Notes under the pieces: generated by a model | What the model was told of the DNA's origin: nothing | The model's database searches: none | What the model saw: only the letters and a program-made list of their open reading frames with translations | Part shown: positions 1-5,919 of the stretch, in pieces | Layout of the letters: each line of letters starts with the position of its first letter | Numbering within the stretch: the stretch's first letter is position 1 | Translations under genes and position numbers: made by a program | Assembly: GCA_031268065.1 (NCBI GenBank) | Contig: JAIRXX010000364.1 | Span: 1 to 6,008, forward strand | DNA from: Propionibacteriaceae bacterium | Lineage (GTDB): Bacteria > Actinomycetota > Actinomycetes > Propionibacteriales > Propionibacteriaceae | Direction of reading: 5' to 3' | DNA length: 6,008 bases

Positions 1-1739
1 CCGGTGGCAAGCAGCGCCACTTTCGGCTCTCCGGTGGCGTCTGCGAGCACGTAGCCGCCCTTGGCCACCTCGGCGGCGCTGGCGCAAGCCCCAGGCCCGC
101 GCTCCACGGTCGGCAAGTCCTGGCGAGACAAGATGATGCCTGCCGGGCGGTCGTTGTTGCGCAAGATTTGCGCCCAGGCTTGGGCGGTCTCGTTGGCGTC
201 GGCTGGGCGCACGATATCCAGCCCGGGGATGGCCCGCAACGACGCCAAATGCTCTATCGGCTGGTGGGTCGGCCCGTCTTCGCCGACGCCGATCGAATCA
301 TGGCTCCAGACGAAGATGCTCGGGCAGCCCTGCAGCGCGGCCAGCCGCACAGCGCCGCGCATATAGTCGGCAAAGACCAGGAAGGTGCCGCCATAAGCCC
401 TAGTCAAGCCGGACATTGCGATGGCATTGAGGATATTCCCCATCGCGTGCTCGCGGATGCCGAAGTGCAGCACCCGGCCAGTCTCGTCGCCGCCCGCTGA
501 ACCGGTGGGCAAGAACGACTTCTGCCCCTTCATCGTGGTGTTGTTGGAACCGGCCAAGTCGGCGGAGCCGCCCCAAAGTTCGGGCACGGCGTCGGCCAGC
601 GCGTTCAGCACTTCGCCGGAGGCAGCGCGGGTGGATTTCTTGCCTGGCGCGAAGACTGGGATGGCGGCCTCGAAACCCTCCGGGAGTTTCCCGGACAGCA
701 ATCGGTCGTAAAGCTTGGCTGAGGCTGGGTTCGCCGCCCGCCACTGCTCGTACTTGGGTTGCCACCGGGCTTTGGCGTCAGCGGCCCGCGCGGCGGCGTT
801 TTCACGGGTGTGCCGCAGCACTTCGGGTTCGATCTGGAAGGTCTGCTCCGGGTCGAAGCCCAGGGCCAGTTTCAGCTTGGCGATCTCTTCGGAGCCGATT
901 TTGGCGCCGTGAACTGAATGCGATCCGGCTTTCGTCGGCAATGGCCAGCCGATGATCGTGGAGAGCTTGATGATGGAGGGCTTGTCCTTGACCTGCTTGG
1001 CGGCTTCGATGGCGGCGTAGAGCGCGGGCAGGTCTTCGGTGTAGCCGCTACCCCCATTCGTCCAGTCAACGTGCTGGGTGTGCCAGCCATACGCCGCGTG
1101 GCGGGCCAACACGTCCTCGGTGAAGGCGATGGAAGTGTCACCCTCGATTGTTATCCGGTTGTCGTCGTAGATCAGGATCAGGTTGCCCAACCGCTGGGTG
1201 GCCGCCAGCGATGCGGCCTCCGAGGCGACGCCTTCCTGCATGCAGCCGTCACCGGCGATCACGTATACGTAGCGGTCGAAAACTGACTCGCCGTCATTGT
1301 CCGGATCGAGCAGGCCGCGCTCGTGGCGGGCGGCCATGGCGAAGCCCACCGCGTCGGCCACCCCGGCGCCCAGCGGGCCGGTGGTGCATTCCACTCCGGC
1401 GGTGTGGCCATATTCGGGGTGTCCGGGGGTGCGCGCCCCCTCGGTGCGCAAAGCTTTGAGATCGTCAGCTTCCAGGCCGTAACCAGCTAGGAAGAGCTGG
1501 CAGTACTGCGTCAGCGAAGAATGCCCTGCGGAAAGGACGAAGCGGTCACGCCCGGTCCAGCGCGGATCGGCGGGATCGCCCTGCATCACTTTCTGGTAGA
1601 GCAGGTAAGCCAGCGGCGCGAGCGAGATCGCTGTGCCGGGGTGGCCGTTGCCGACCTTTTCCACCGCGTCTGCGGCGAGGATGCGAGCGGTATCGACGGC
1701 TCGCGTGTCAGATTCATTCCATTCCAAGGGCGCAGACAT
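1..1739 (-). CDS. tkt: Transketolase, 3' end cut off by the window edge
   Basis: Transketolase is a thiamine-diphosphate enzyme of the non-oxidative pentose phosphate pathway. It moves two-carbon ketol units between sugar phosphates in the cytoplasm. The frame is open from an ATG at 1739 down to base 1, giving 579 complete codons; bacterial enzymes have about 660-700 residues, so the C-terminal domain is mostly missing. Conserved elements seen in order: NGHPG (His33), AGH (His73), TPGHPE (His107), the ThDP/Mg motif GDG at 163-165 with the paired YDDN at 191-194, GGSADLAGSN at about 390-399, FGIREH with the catalytic Glu430, and GEDGPTHQP (Asp488, His492). The last visible residues, VALLAT, match the family's (I/V)xx(I/L)ATGSE segment. 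ATG 1739 is chosen because GAAAGG (1751-1746) lies 6 nt upstream and the N-terminus fits the family. I followed codon by codon and saw no frameshift or internal stop. It is transcribed divergently from the transporter operon. Identification is firm. Confidence 0.97.
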   Translation of the reverse strand, partial: MSAPLEWNESDTRAVDTARILAADAVEKVGNGHPGTAISLAPLAYLLYQKVMQGDPADPRWTGRDRFVLSAGHSSLTQYCQLFLAGYGLEADDLKALRTEGARTPGHPEYGHTAGVECTTGPLGAGVADAVGFAMAARHERGLLDPDNDGESVFDRYVYVIAGDGCMQEGVASEAASLAATQRLGNLILIYDDNRITIEGDTSIAFTEDVLARHAAYGWHTQHVDWTNGGSGYTEDLPALYAAIEAAKQVKDKPSIIKLSTIIGWPLPTKAGSHSVHGAKIGSEEIAKLKLALGFDPEQTFQIEPEVLRHTRENAAARAADAKARWQPKYEQWRAANPASAKLYDRLLSGKLPEGFEAAIPVFAPGKKSTRAASGEVLNALADAVPELWGGSADLAGSNNTTMKGQKSFLPTGSAGGDETGRVLHFGIREHAMGNILNAIAMSGLTRAYGGTFLVFADYMRGAVRLAALQGCPSIFVWSHDSIGVGEDGPTHQPIEHLASLRAIPGLDIVRPADANETAQAWAQILRNNDRPAGIILSRQDLPTVERGPGACASAAEVAKGGYVLADATGEPKVALLAT

Positions 1740-1755
1740 GACCGGCCTTTCGTGG

Positions 1756-1770
1756 GGTAAACGGTAAACG
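1756..1770 (-). repeat. Tandem GTTTACC repeat in the tkt leader
   Basis: On the plus strand two copies of the heptamer GGTAAAC sit head to tail (1756-1762 and 1763-1769), followed by G; on the tkt strand this reads CGTTTACCGTTTACC. It lies between the candidate tkt -10 and the tkt ribosome binding site (GAAAGG, 1751-1746). The same 8-mer, CGTTTACC, occurs on the plus strand at 1884-1891 beside the divergent transporter promoter. The repeat is directly visible. A role as a regulator site is inference, and no regulator can be named. Confidence 0.5.
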
Positions 1771-1777
1771 CAGAACC

Positions 1778-1783
1778 AATCTA
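1778..1783 (-). promoter_or_regulatory. Candidate -10 element of the tkt promoter
   Basis: On the minus strand these bases read TAGATT, a TAnnnT -10 hexamer, 38 nt upstream of the tkt ATG. No good -35 box is found 16-18 nt further upstream. The predicted transcription start near 1771 would put the tandem GTTTACC repeat (1756-1770) at the very beginning of the leader, a common operator position. The assignment rests on sequence pattern alone. Confidence 0.3.
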
Positions 1784-1841
1784 GCGCGTTCAGCCTGGCC
1801 TTGACACCCTCGTTCGGAGGCCGGGATGGGCCAGCGCCGAT

Positions 1842-1863
1842 GCTGCGCGTTTGAAAGCGCGGC
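1842..1863. repeat. GC-rich inverted repeat in the divergent intergenic region
   Basis: Bases 1842-1848 (GCTGCGC) and 1857-1863 (GCGCGGC) pair over 7 bp with one G-T pair, around an 8-base loop, GTTTGAAA. The loop contains TTGAAA (1851-1856), which resembles a -35 box, but it lies 21 nt from the best -10 (1878-1883), too far for a standard promoter. No T-run follows, so it does not look like an intrinsic terminator. It may be a regulator-binding dyad or have no function. Confidence 0.35.
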
Positions 1864-1874
1864 TTGGAATGGTG

Positions 1875-1883
1875 TGGTAGAGT
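1875..1883 (+). promoter_or_regulatory. Candidate extended -10 promoter of the ABC transporter operon
   Basis: The bases TGGTAGAGT form an extended -10 element (TGn followed by TAGAGT, fitting TAnnnT), 30 nt upstream of the ATPase start codon. Transcription would begin near 1890, giving a leader of about 24 nt. An extended -10 can work without a good -35 box, and none is present at 17 nt. TTGACA at 1801-1806 is a perfect -35 but has no acceptable -10 after it. This is a pattern-based call only. Confidence 0.35.
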
Positions 1884-1891
1884 CGTTTACC
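1884..1891 (+). promoter_or_regulatory. CGTTTACC motif at the predicted transporter transcription start
   Basis: This 8-mer follows the candidate -10 directly and would overlap the transcription start. It is the same 8-mer found as a tandem pair in the tkt leader, and in both cases it reads in the direction of transcription. A further GGTAAAC lies at 1961-1967 inside the ATPase gene. A shared operator or shared start-site preference is possible; chance is not excluded. Confidence 0.35.
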
Positions 1892-1913
1892 GGGCTTTAT
1901 TAGGGGGGTAATA

Positions 1914-2681
1914 ATGCCAGCTATTTTGCGAGCGTATAATATCGAAAAAACTTATGGCGCGGTAAACAATCCGACAAAGGCGCTCAACGGGATAAGTTTC
2001 GCCGTGGAGCCAGGTGAATTCGTTGGAATAATGGGAGCGTCAGGCAGCGGCAAAACCACTTTGCTCAATTGCATTTCAACTATAGACAGGGCCACAGCCG
2101 GGCAGATTTTGATCGCCGGGGAAGACGTGACAGCGATGAGTCCGGAGGCGTTGTCAAAGTTCCGACGGGAATCGCTGGGCTTCATTTTCCAGGATTTCAA
2201 CCTGCTGGACACACTCACCGCCTACGAAAACATAGCCCTCGCGCTGACCATCTTGAAGTCAGCTGCGGAAAGCATCGATGGACGGGTGCGGGAAGTGGCC
2301 GATATCCTCGGCATCGCCGATGTGCTGGGAAAATATCCCTACCAGATGTCTGGCGGGCAAAAACAACGGGTGGCCTGCGCCCGCGCCATCATCACCAAAC
2401 CCTCCCTGGTGCTGGCTGACGAGCCGACTGGGGCGTTGGATTCCAAGTCCGCGAAAGTGCTGCTGGAAAATTTCAGGCTGCTGGTGCGAGAGCGTGCCGC
2501 CACCATTTTGATGGTCACCCACGATGCTTTCTCGGCCAGTTATTGCGACAGAATATTGTTCATCCGCGATGGCTCCCTCTTCCATCAATTGCTGCGCGGC
2601 ACGCAGGCCCGCAAACAGTTCTTCGATCAGATCATTGGCGTCGTGCGCACGCTGGGCGGTGACAGCGATGACTTCAGTTAA
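1914..2681 (+). CDS. BceA-type ABC transporter ATP-binding protein
   Basis: A 255-residue cytoplasmic ATPase that should power the permease encoded next. All nucleotide-binding motifs are intact: Walker A GASGSGKT (41-48), Q-loop Gln93 in FQDFNLLDTL, signature MSGGQ (145-149), Walker B LVLADE with catalytic Glu170, D-loop GALD (173-176), and switch His203 in MVTHD. FIFQDFNLLDTLTAYENI, ADEPTGALDSKSA, and the C-terminal FFDQIIGV...LGG tail are typical of the BceA family of peptide-antibiotic transporters (B. subtilis BceA, about 253 residues, is close in length and layout). The wider group includes LolD and MacB-type ATPases, but the tail and the partner favour BceA. The ATG at 1914 follows a strong Shine-Dalgarno run, AGGGGGG (1902-1908), with 5 nt spacing. 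The stop overlaps the permease start. Known relatives protect against bacitracin, lantibiotics or other cell-wall-active peptides; the substrate here cannot be predicted. Confidence 0.93.
   Translation: MPAILRAYNIEKTYGAVNNPTKALNGISFAVEPGEFVGIMGASGSGKTTLLNCISTIDRATAGQILIAGEDVTAMSPEALSKFRRESLGFIFQDFNLLDTLTAYENIALALTILKSAAESIDGRVREVADILGIADVLGKYPYQMSGGQKQRVACARAIITKPSLVLADEPTGALDSKSAKVLLENFRLLVRERAATILMVTHDAFSASYCDRILFIRDGSLFHQLLRGTQARKQFFDQIIGVVRTLGGDSDDFS
2668..2681 (+). other. 14-base overlap of ATPase stop and permease start
   Basis: The permease ATG (2668-2670) lies 14 bases before the end of the ATPase TAA (2679-2681), in a different frame. Only a weak Shine-Dalgarno-like GGTGA sits upstream. 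This arrangement normally means co-transcription and coupled translation, which helps keep the two subunits in fixed ratio. Confidence 0.8.
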
Positions 2682-4710
2682 GCTTGCCCTCCGAAACGTC
2701 AAGAAAAGCATCCGCGACTACACCATATATTTTTTGACGCTGACTTTCGGCGTCTGCGTCTTCTACATCTTCAACGCCTTGGAAAGCCAATCAACGATGA
2801 TGAAGGTGACCAAGAATCAAGCGTTGCTGTTCAAAGAGTTGAGCGCGATAATGGACACCGCTTCGGTGTTCGTTTCAATAATTTTGGGCTTCCTGATCGT
2901 CTACGCCAACCGTTTTTTGATAAGGCGGCGCAAGAAGGAACTGGGCATCTACATGATCCTGGGCATGAGAAAGGGTGAGATATCTCGCATCCTTATCATG
3001 GAGACCGTCTTCGTGGGCGTCTTCTCCCTCATCGCCGGATTGGCCCTCGGTGCGGTGGCCGCACAAGGCATGGCACTGCTCACCGCAAACCTGATGCAAT
3101 CGACCATCACTGATTTCAGCTTCCGAATCTCCACCGACTCGGCGCTGGAGACCATCGCCTACTTCGCACTCATCTTCTTGCTGGTGCTCATCTTCAACAC
3201 GCTCACCCTCAGTCGGCAGAAGTTGATCGACCTGCTGTACGCGAATCGGAAGAACGAACGCTTCGAGCCTCCCCGGCTTTCGCGCTCGGTCGCAGTTTTC
3301 TTGATTGCAGTCGGATGCCTGGCATATGCGTACTGGTCGATGCTCTCCAAAGGCGCGCAAAGCCTCTTGGACAACAACACGATTCCAGTGGCGACATTGC
3401 TCGGAATAGCGGGGTCATTCCTGTTTTTCTACTCAATGTCCGGTTTCATCATAAAAGTGGTCCAGCAGTCTAAGCGGTTCTACTTAAAAAATCTCAATAT
3501 GTTCGTCCTGCGCCAGCTGAGCAGTAAGTTCAACACCACTTTTGTCTCCATTACCATGGTGTGCCTGCTGCTGTTCATATCGATATCCACGCTCTCCTCC
3601 GGAATGGCGTTGTCAAATAGCATCACTGAGAAGTTGCGGAAGCACGCGCCCTTTGACGCCACGCTGTCCATTTTGGCCAAAACAGACAAGAATGGGCATC
3701 CGCTGGATCCTTATCCCGGCGTGAATATTGTCAACGCTTTCAAACAGAACGGCGTGCAGCTGGACGCCCTCGCCAAGAACTACTTAACGGTGCGCTATCA
3801 CACTATTGACAAATCAGTTAAGCTGACAGTGGTGAACAATGGGGTAACCGAGACGGCGTCGCTGAACTCTTACCTGCTCACTTTGTCAGACTATAATAAA
3901 ATCCTAGCCCTGCAAGGGCTCGCCCCAATAACCCTCAACTCTGGAGAATACGCAGTGAACTCTGCAATCTCCAACGCGACCTATCGCAGTGCCATCAACG
4001 AATATATGACCCATGCGGACACCATAGCTGTGGAAGGCGCCACGCTGCGGACTGGCCCACAAAAATTTTACACGCACACATTGGAAGACTCTCAGAATGA
4101 AGATTACCGACTGACTTTCGTTGTCCCAGACGGAATGACGGCAGACTTGCCCGTTTTTCGTGACGTCCTGCATGTAATATACCCCGAACAGACCCCCCAA
4201 TATGAGGAACAGTTCTTGAGCGGAGCAGCGAAATTGCATTTCGGCCCGACTATTGATGTCGGCGCGCAAACGCGGGTGAGCGTATCGCAGTACAGCAATT
4301 CTGCGACCACTCTAATCGCATATCTGGCGGTATACTTGGGTATCATTTTCCTCATTACCTCAGCTGCGGTCCTAGCCATCAGGCAACTCTCCGAAACCAG
4401 CGACAACATTCAGCGCTACGGTCTGCTCCGCAAGCTAGGCGCCGAGGAGAAGATGATTAATAAATCCCTCTTCGCCCAGATATCGATCTACTTCGGAGCT
4501 CCGCTGCTGCTGGCACTGGCCCACACGACCGTTGGAATATTCTTCATCAGCCACCTAGTCGAAACTTTCAACGCCACCAGCATCCTAGGAAGCAGCCTGG
4601 TGACAGCCGCAGTGCTACTCACCATTTACGGCGGATATTTCCTAGCCACCTACCTAGGCAGCAAAGGCATCCTGAAACGAGACTATTCCATGCGCGCCTA
4701 CGCCGAGTGA
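2668..4710 (+). CDS. BceB-type FtsX-like ABC transporter permease
   Basis: A 680-residue inner-membrane permease, close to the BceB length (about 650). Hydrophobic segments fit ten helices at roughly 17-37, 65-84, 110-135, 160-180, 206-226, 240-265, 290-312, 548-570, 604-628 and 640-663. Residues 313-547 form one large soluble domain between helices 7 and 8, the hallmark of BceB and its presumed ligand-sensing part. FtsX-like regions flank it; RRRKKELGIYMILGM (about 87-100) and YGLLRKLGA (about 584-592) are the repeated cytoplasmic motifs that contact the ATPase. The frame is open back to 2524, but the start at 2668 is preferred: MTSVKLALRNVKKSIRDY is the family N-terminus, and the longer form would add 48 polar residues encoded by the ATPase gene. 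The start has only a weak ribosome site (GGTGA, 2658-2662), suggesting translational coupling. Leu CTA and Ile ATA codons are frequent, unlike tkt and ychF. Confidence 0.92.
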   Translation: MTSVKLALRNVKKSIRDYTIYFLTLTFGVCVFYIFNALESQSTMMKVTKNQALLFKELSAIMDTASVFVSIILGFLIVYANRFLIRRRKKELGIYMILGMRKGEISRILIMETVFVGVFSLIAGLALGAVAAQGMALLTANLMQSTITDFSFRISTDSALETIAYFALIFLLVLIFNTLTLSRQKLIDLLYANRKNERFEPPRLSRSVAVFLIAVGCLAYAYWSMLSKGAQSLLDNNTIPVATLLGIAGSFLFFYSMSGFIIKVVQQSKRFYLKNLNMFVLRQLSSKFNTTFVSITMVCLLLFISISTLSSGMALSNSITEKLRKHAPFDATLSILAKTDKNGHPLDPYPGVNIVNAFKQNGVQLDALAKNYLTVRYHTIDKSVKLTVVNNGVTETASLNSYLLTLSDYNKILALQGLAPITLNSGEYAVNSAISNATYRSAINEYMTHADTIAVEGATLRTGPQKFYTHTLEDSQNEDYRLTFVVPDGMTADLPVFRDVLHVIYPEQTPQYEEQFLSGAAKLHFGPTIDVGAQTRVSVSQYSNSATTLIAYLAVYLGIIFLITSAAVLAIRQLSETSDNIQRYGLLRKLGAEEKMINKSLFAQISIYFGAPLLLALAHTTVGIFFISHLVETFNATSILGSSLVTAAVLLTIYGGYFLATYLGSKGILKRDYSMRAYAE

Positions 4711-4764
4711 GTGCGCTGCCCGCCCCAGCCATCGCCAAACGCGGACGTAGCCTACTCTTGGCAT
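4711..4764. other. Convergent gap between permease and ychF
   Basis: The two genes meet tail to tail with 54 bases between their stop codons. I see only a weak inverted repeat (GCCAA 4734-4738 and TTGGC 4758-4762, 19-base loop) and no T-run on either strand. No convincing intrinsic terminator is present, so termination may be Rho-dependent or lie inside the neighbouring genes, giving overlapping 3' ends. Confidence 0.5.
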
Positions 4765-5835
4765 TTACACGTTGAAGCGGAACTCAACAACGTCTGAAGG
4801 GGCCATTATGTAGTCTTTGCCTTCCATGCGGACTTTTCCGGCGGAGCGGGCGGCGGGCATGGAACCCAGTTCTACCAGGTCTTGGTAGCTGACGATCTCG
4901 GCTTTGATGAAGCCTTTTTGGAAGTCGGTGTGGATGACGCCAGCGGCCTGGGGCGCGGTCCAACCTTGGTGGATCGTCCAGGCTCTGGATTCTTTGGGGC
5001 CTGCGGTCAAGAAACTCTGCAGGCCGAGCGTCTGGTAGCCGACGCGGGCCAGGGTGTCCAGGCCTGGGGTGGCGATGCCCATCTCGGCGAGGAATTCGCG
5101 GGCTTCGTCTGGCTCTAATTCCACCAGGTCGGCTTCGATTTTCGCATCGATGAAAATCGCCTCCGCAGGCGCGACCAATTCGCGCAATTCGGTCTGCCTA
5201 GCCTGCTCCAGAGCGCCGAAATCGCAGTTGAAGACGTAAATATAAGGCTTAGCGGTGAGCAGGAACAGCTCGCGCAACGGTTCAATGTCCAGCCCAGCCG
5301 CATGGACGCCCCGCCCGGAGTCGAGCACGGCCCTGGCCTCTTGCACCGCTTGGAGCACGCCTTGGCGCTCTTTCTTCAGCCGGGCTTCCTTCTCGATCCG
5401 CGGCAGGGCTTTCTCGATGGTCTGCAGGTCGGCCAGAATCAATTCGGTGCGAATCGTCTCAATGTCGGAGGCCGGGTCTATCCGGCCGCCCACATGGGTC
5501 ACATCTGGATCGTTGAAGACCCTGGTCACCTGGCAGATCGCGTCCGCCTCCCGGATATTGGCCAGGAAGGCGTTGCCCATCCCCTCGCCTTGCGACGCGC
5601 CGCTCACTATGCCGGCGATGTCCACGAACGTCAGCGTGGCCGGGATGATCTTGGCAGAGTCGAACAACTTCGCCAACACCGCGAGCCGTGGGTCGGGAAC
5701 GCCGACTACGCCGGTATTCGGGTCTTTGGTCGCAAAGGGATAGTTGGCCGCCAAAACATCATTGCGGGTGAGCGCGTTGAACAGGGTGGACTTGCCCACA
5801 TTCGGCAGTCCGACGATTCCGATAGTTAATGCCAC
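4765..5835 (-). CDS. ychF: Redox-regulated ATPase/GTPase YchF (OLA1 family)
   Basis: A 356-residue P-loop NTPase of the Obg/YchF family (E. coli YchF has 363 residues); relatives bind ribosomes, prefer ATP, and affect stress responses. The protein starts VALTIGIVGLPNVGKSTLFN: the P-loop is GLPNVGKS (9-16), G3 is DIAG (72-75), followed by the typical GASQGEGMGNAFL. A helical coiled-coil region covers about 125-195, and the C-terminal TGS domain about 273-356, ending in the usual VVEFRFNV. The GTG at 5835 is chosen because homologues begin at exactly this point; the frame stays open to an ATG at 5988, but those 51 extra residues (many Arg, Gly, Cys) look like untranslated DNA. The G4 position reads N203-C-D-F206, whereas the family usually has N-x-x-E. 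Upstream there is only a distant AGG, and a TAnnnT box lies 8 nt before the GTG, so the mRNA may be leaderless. Confidence 0.96.
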   Translation of the reverse strand: MALTIGIVGLPNVGKSTLFNALTRNDVLAANYPFATKDPNTGVVGVPDPRLAVLAKLFDSAKIIPATLTFVDIAGIVSGASQGEGMGNAFLANIREADAICQVTRVFNDPDVTHVGGRIDPASDIETIRTELILADLQTIEKALPRIEKEARLKKERQGVLQAVQEARAVLDSGRGVHAAGLDIEPLRELFLLTAKPYIYVFNCDFGALEQARQTELRELVAPAEAIFIDAKIEADLVELEPDEAREFLAEMGIATPGLDTLARVGYQTLGLQSFLTAGPKESRAWTIHQGWTAPQAAGVIHTDFQKGFIKAEIVSYQDLVELGSMPAARSAGKVRMEGKDYIMAPSDVVEFRFNV

Positions 5836-5843
5836 GTCGGTAA

Positions 5844-5849
5844 AGCCTA
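5844..5849 (-). promoter_or_regulatory. Candidate -10 box for a leaderless ychF mRNA
   Basis: On the minus strand these bases read TAGGCT (TAnnnT), ending 8 nt before the GTG at 5835. That places the expected transcription start at or next to the start codon, as in the many leaderless mRNAs of actinobacteria. No good -35 box is seen. The alternative is a normal leader using the weak AGG 10 nt upstream of the GTG. Confidence 0.3.
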
Positions 5850-5855
5850 GTCTGT

Positions 5856-5879
5856 TCTGCGCGGCAATACTTCCGCAGA
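5856..5879. repeat. Inverted repeat upstream of ychF (proximal)
   Basis: TCTGCG (5856-5861) and CGCAGA (5874-5879) are perfect inverted copies separated by 12 bases. The dyad covers the place where a -35 box for the candidate ychF promoter would be, so it could bind a regulator. Short dyads also occur by chance in GC-rich DNA. Confidence 0.3.
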
Positions 5880-5882
5880 CAC

Positions 5883-5919
5883 CACCCGAACCGCTGCCCG
5901 GCCACGCCAGATTCGGGTG
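5883..5919. repeat. Inverted repeat upstream of ychF (distal)
   Basis: CACCCGAA (5883-5890) and TTCGGGTG (5912-5919) are perfect 8-base inverted copies around a 21-base spacer. No T-run follows on either strand, so it is not a standard terminator. It could be a regulator site, or a hairpin at the 3' end of an upstream transcript. Confidence 0.35.

Noticed and set aside
61..1760. Several plus-strand and other-frame open frames across the tkt region
   Set aside because: They are by-products of GC-rich coding sequence; the minus-strand transketolase frame explains the whole interval with conserved motifs.
1801..1830. TTGACA (1801-1806) as the -35 of the transporter promoter
   Set aside because: The bases 16-18 nt downstream are GC-rich (GATGGG region) and do not form a -10 box.
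1795..1834. CTGGCC / GGCCAG inverted repeat in the divergent region
   Set aside because: Only 6 bp with a 28-base spacer in GC-rich DNA; easily expected by chance.
2524..2667. Upstream extension of the permease frame to an ATG at 2524
   Set aside because: The 48 added residues are encoded wholly within the ATPase gene in another frame, match no permease N-terminus, and the family start is at 2668.
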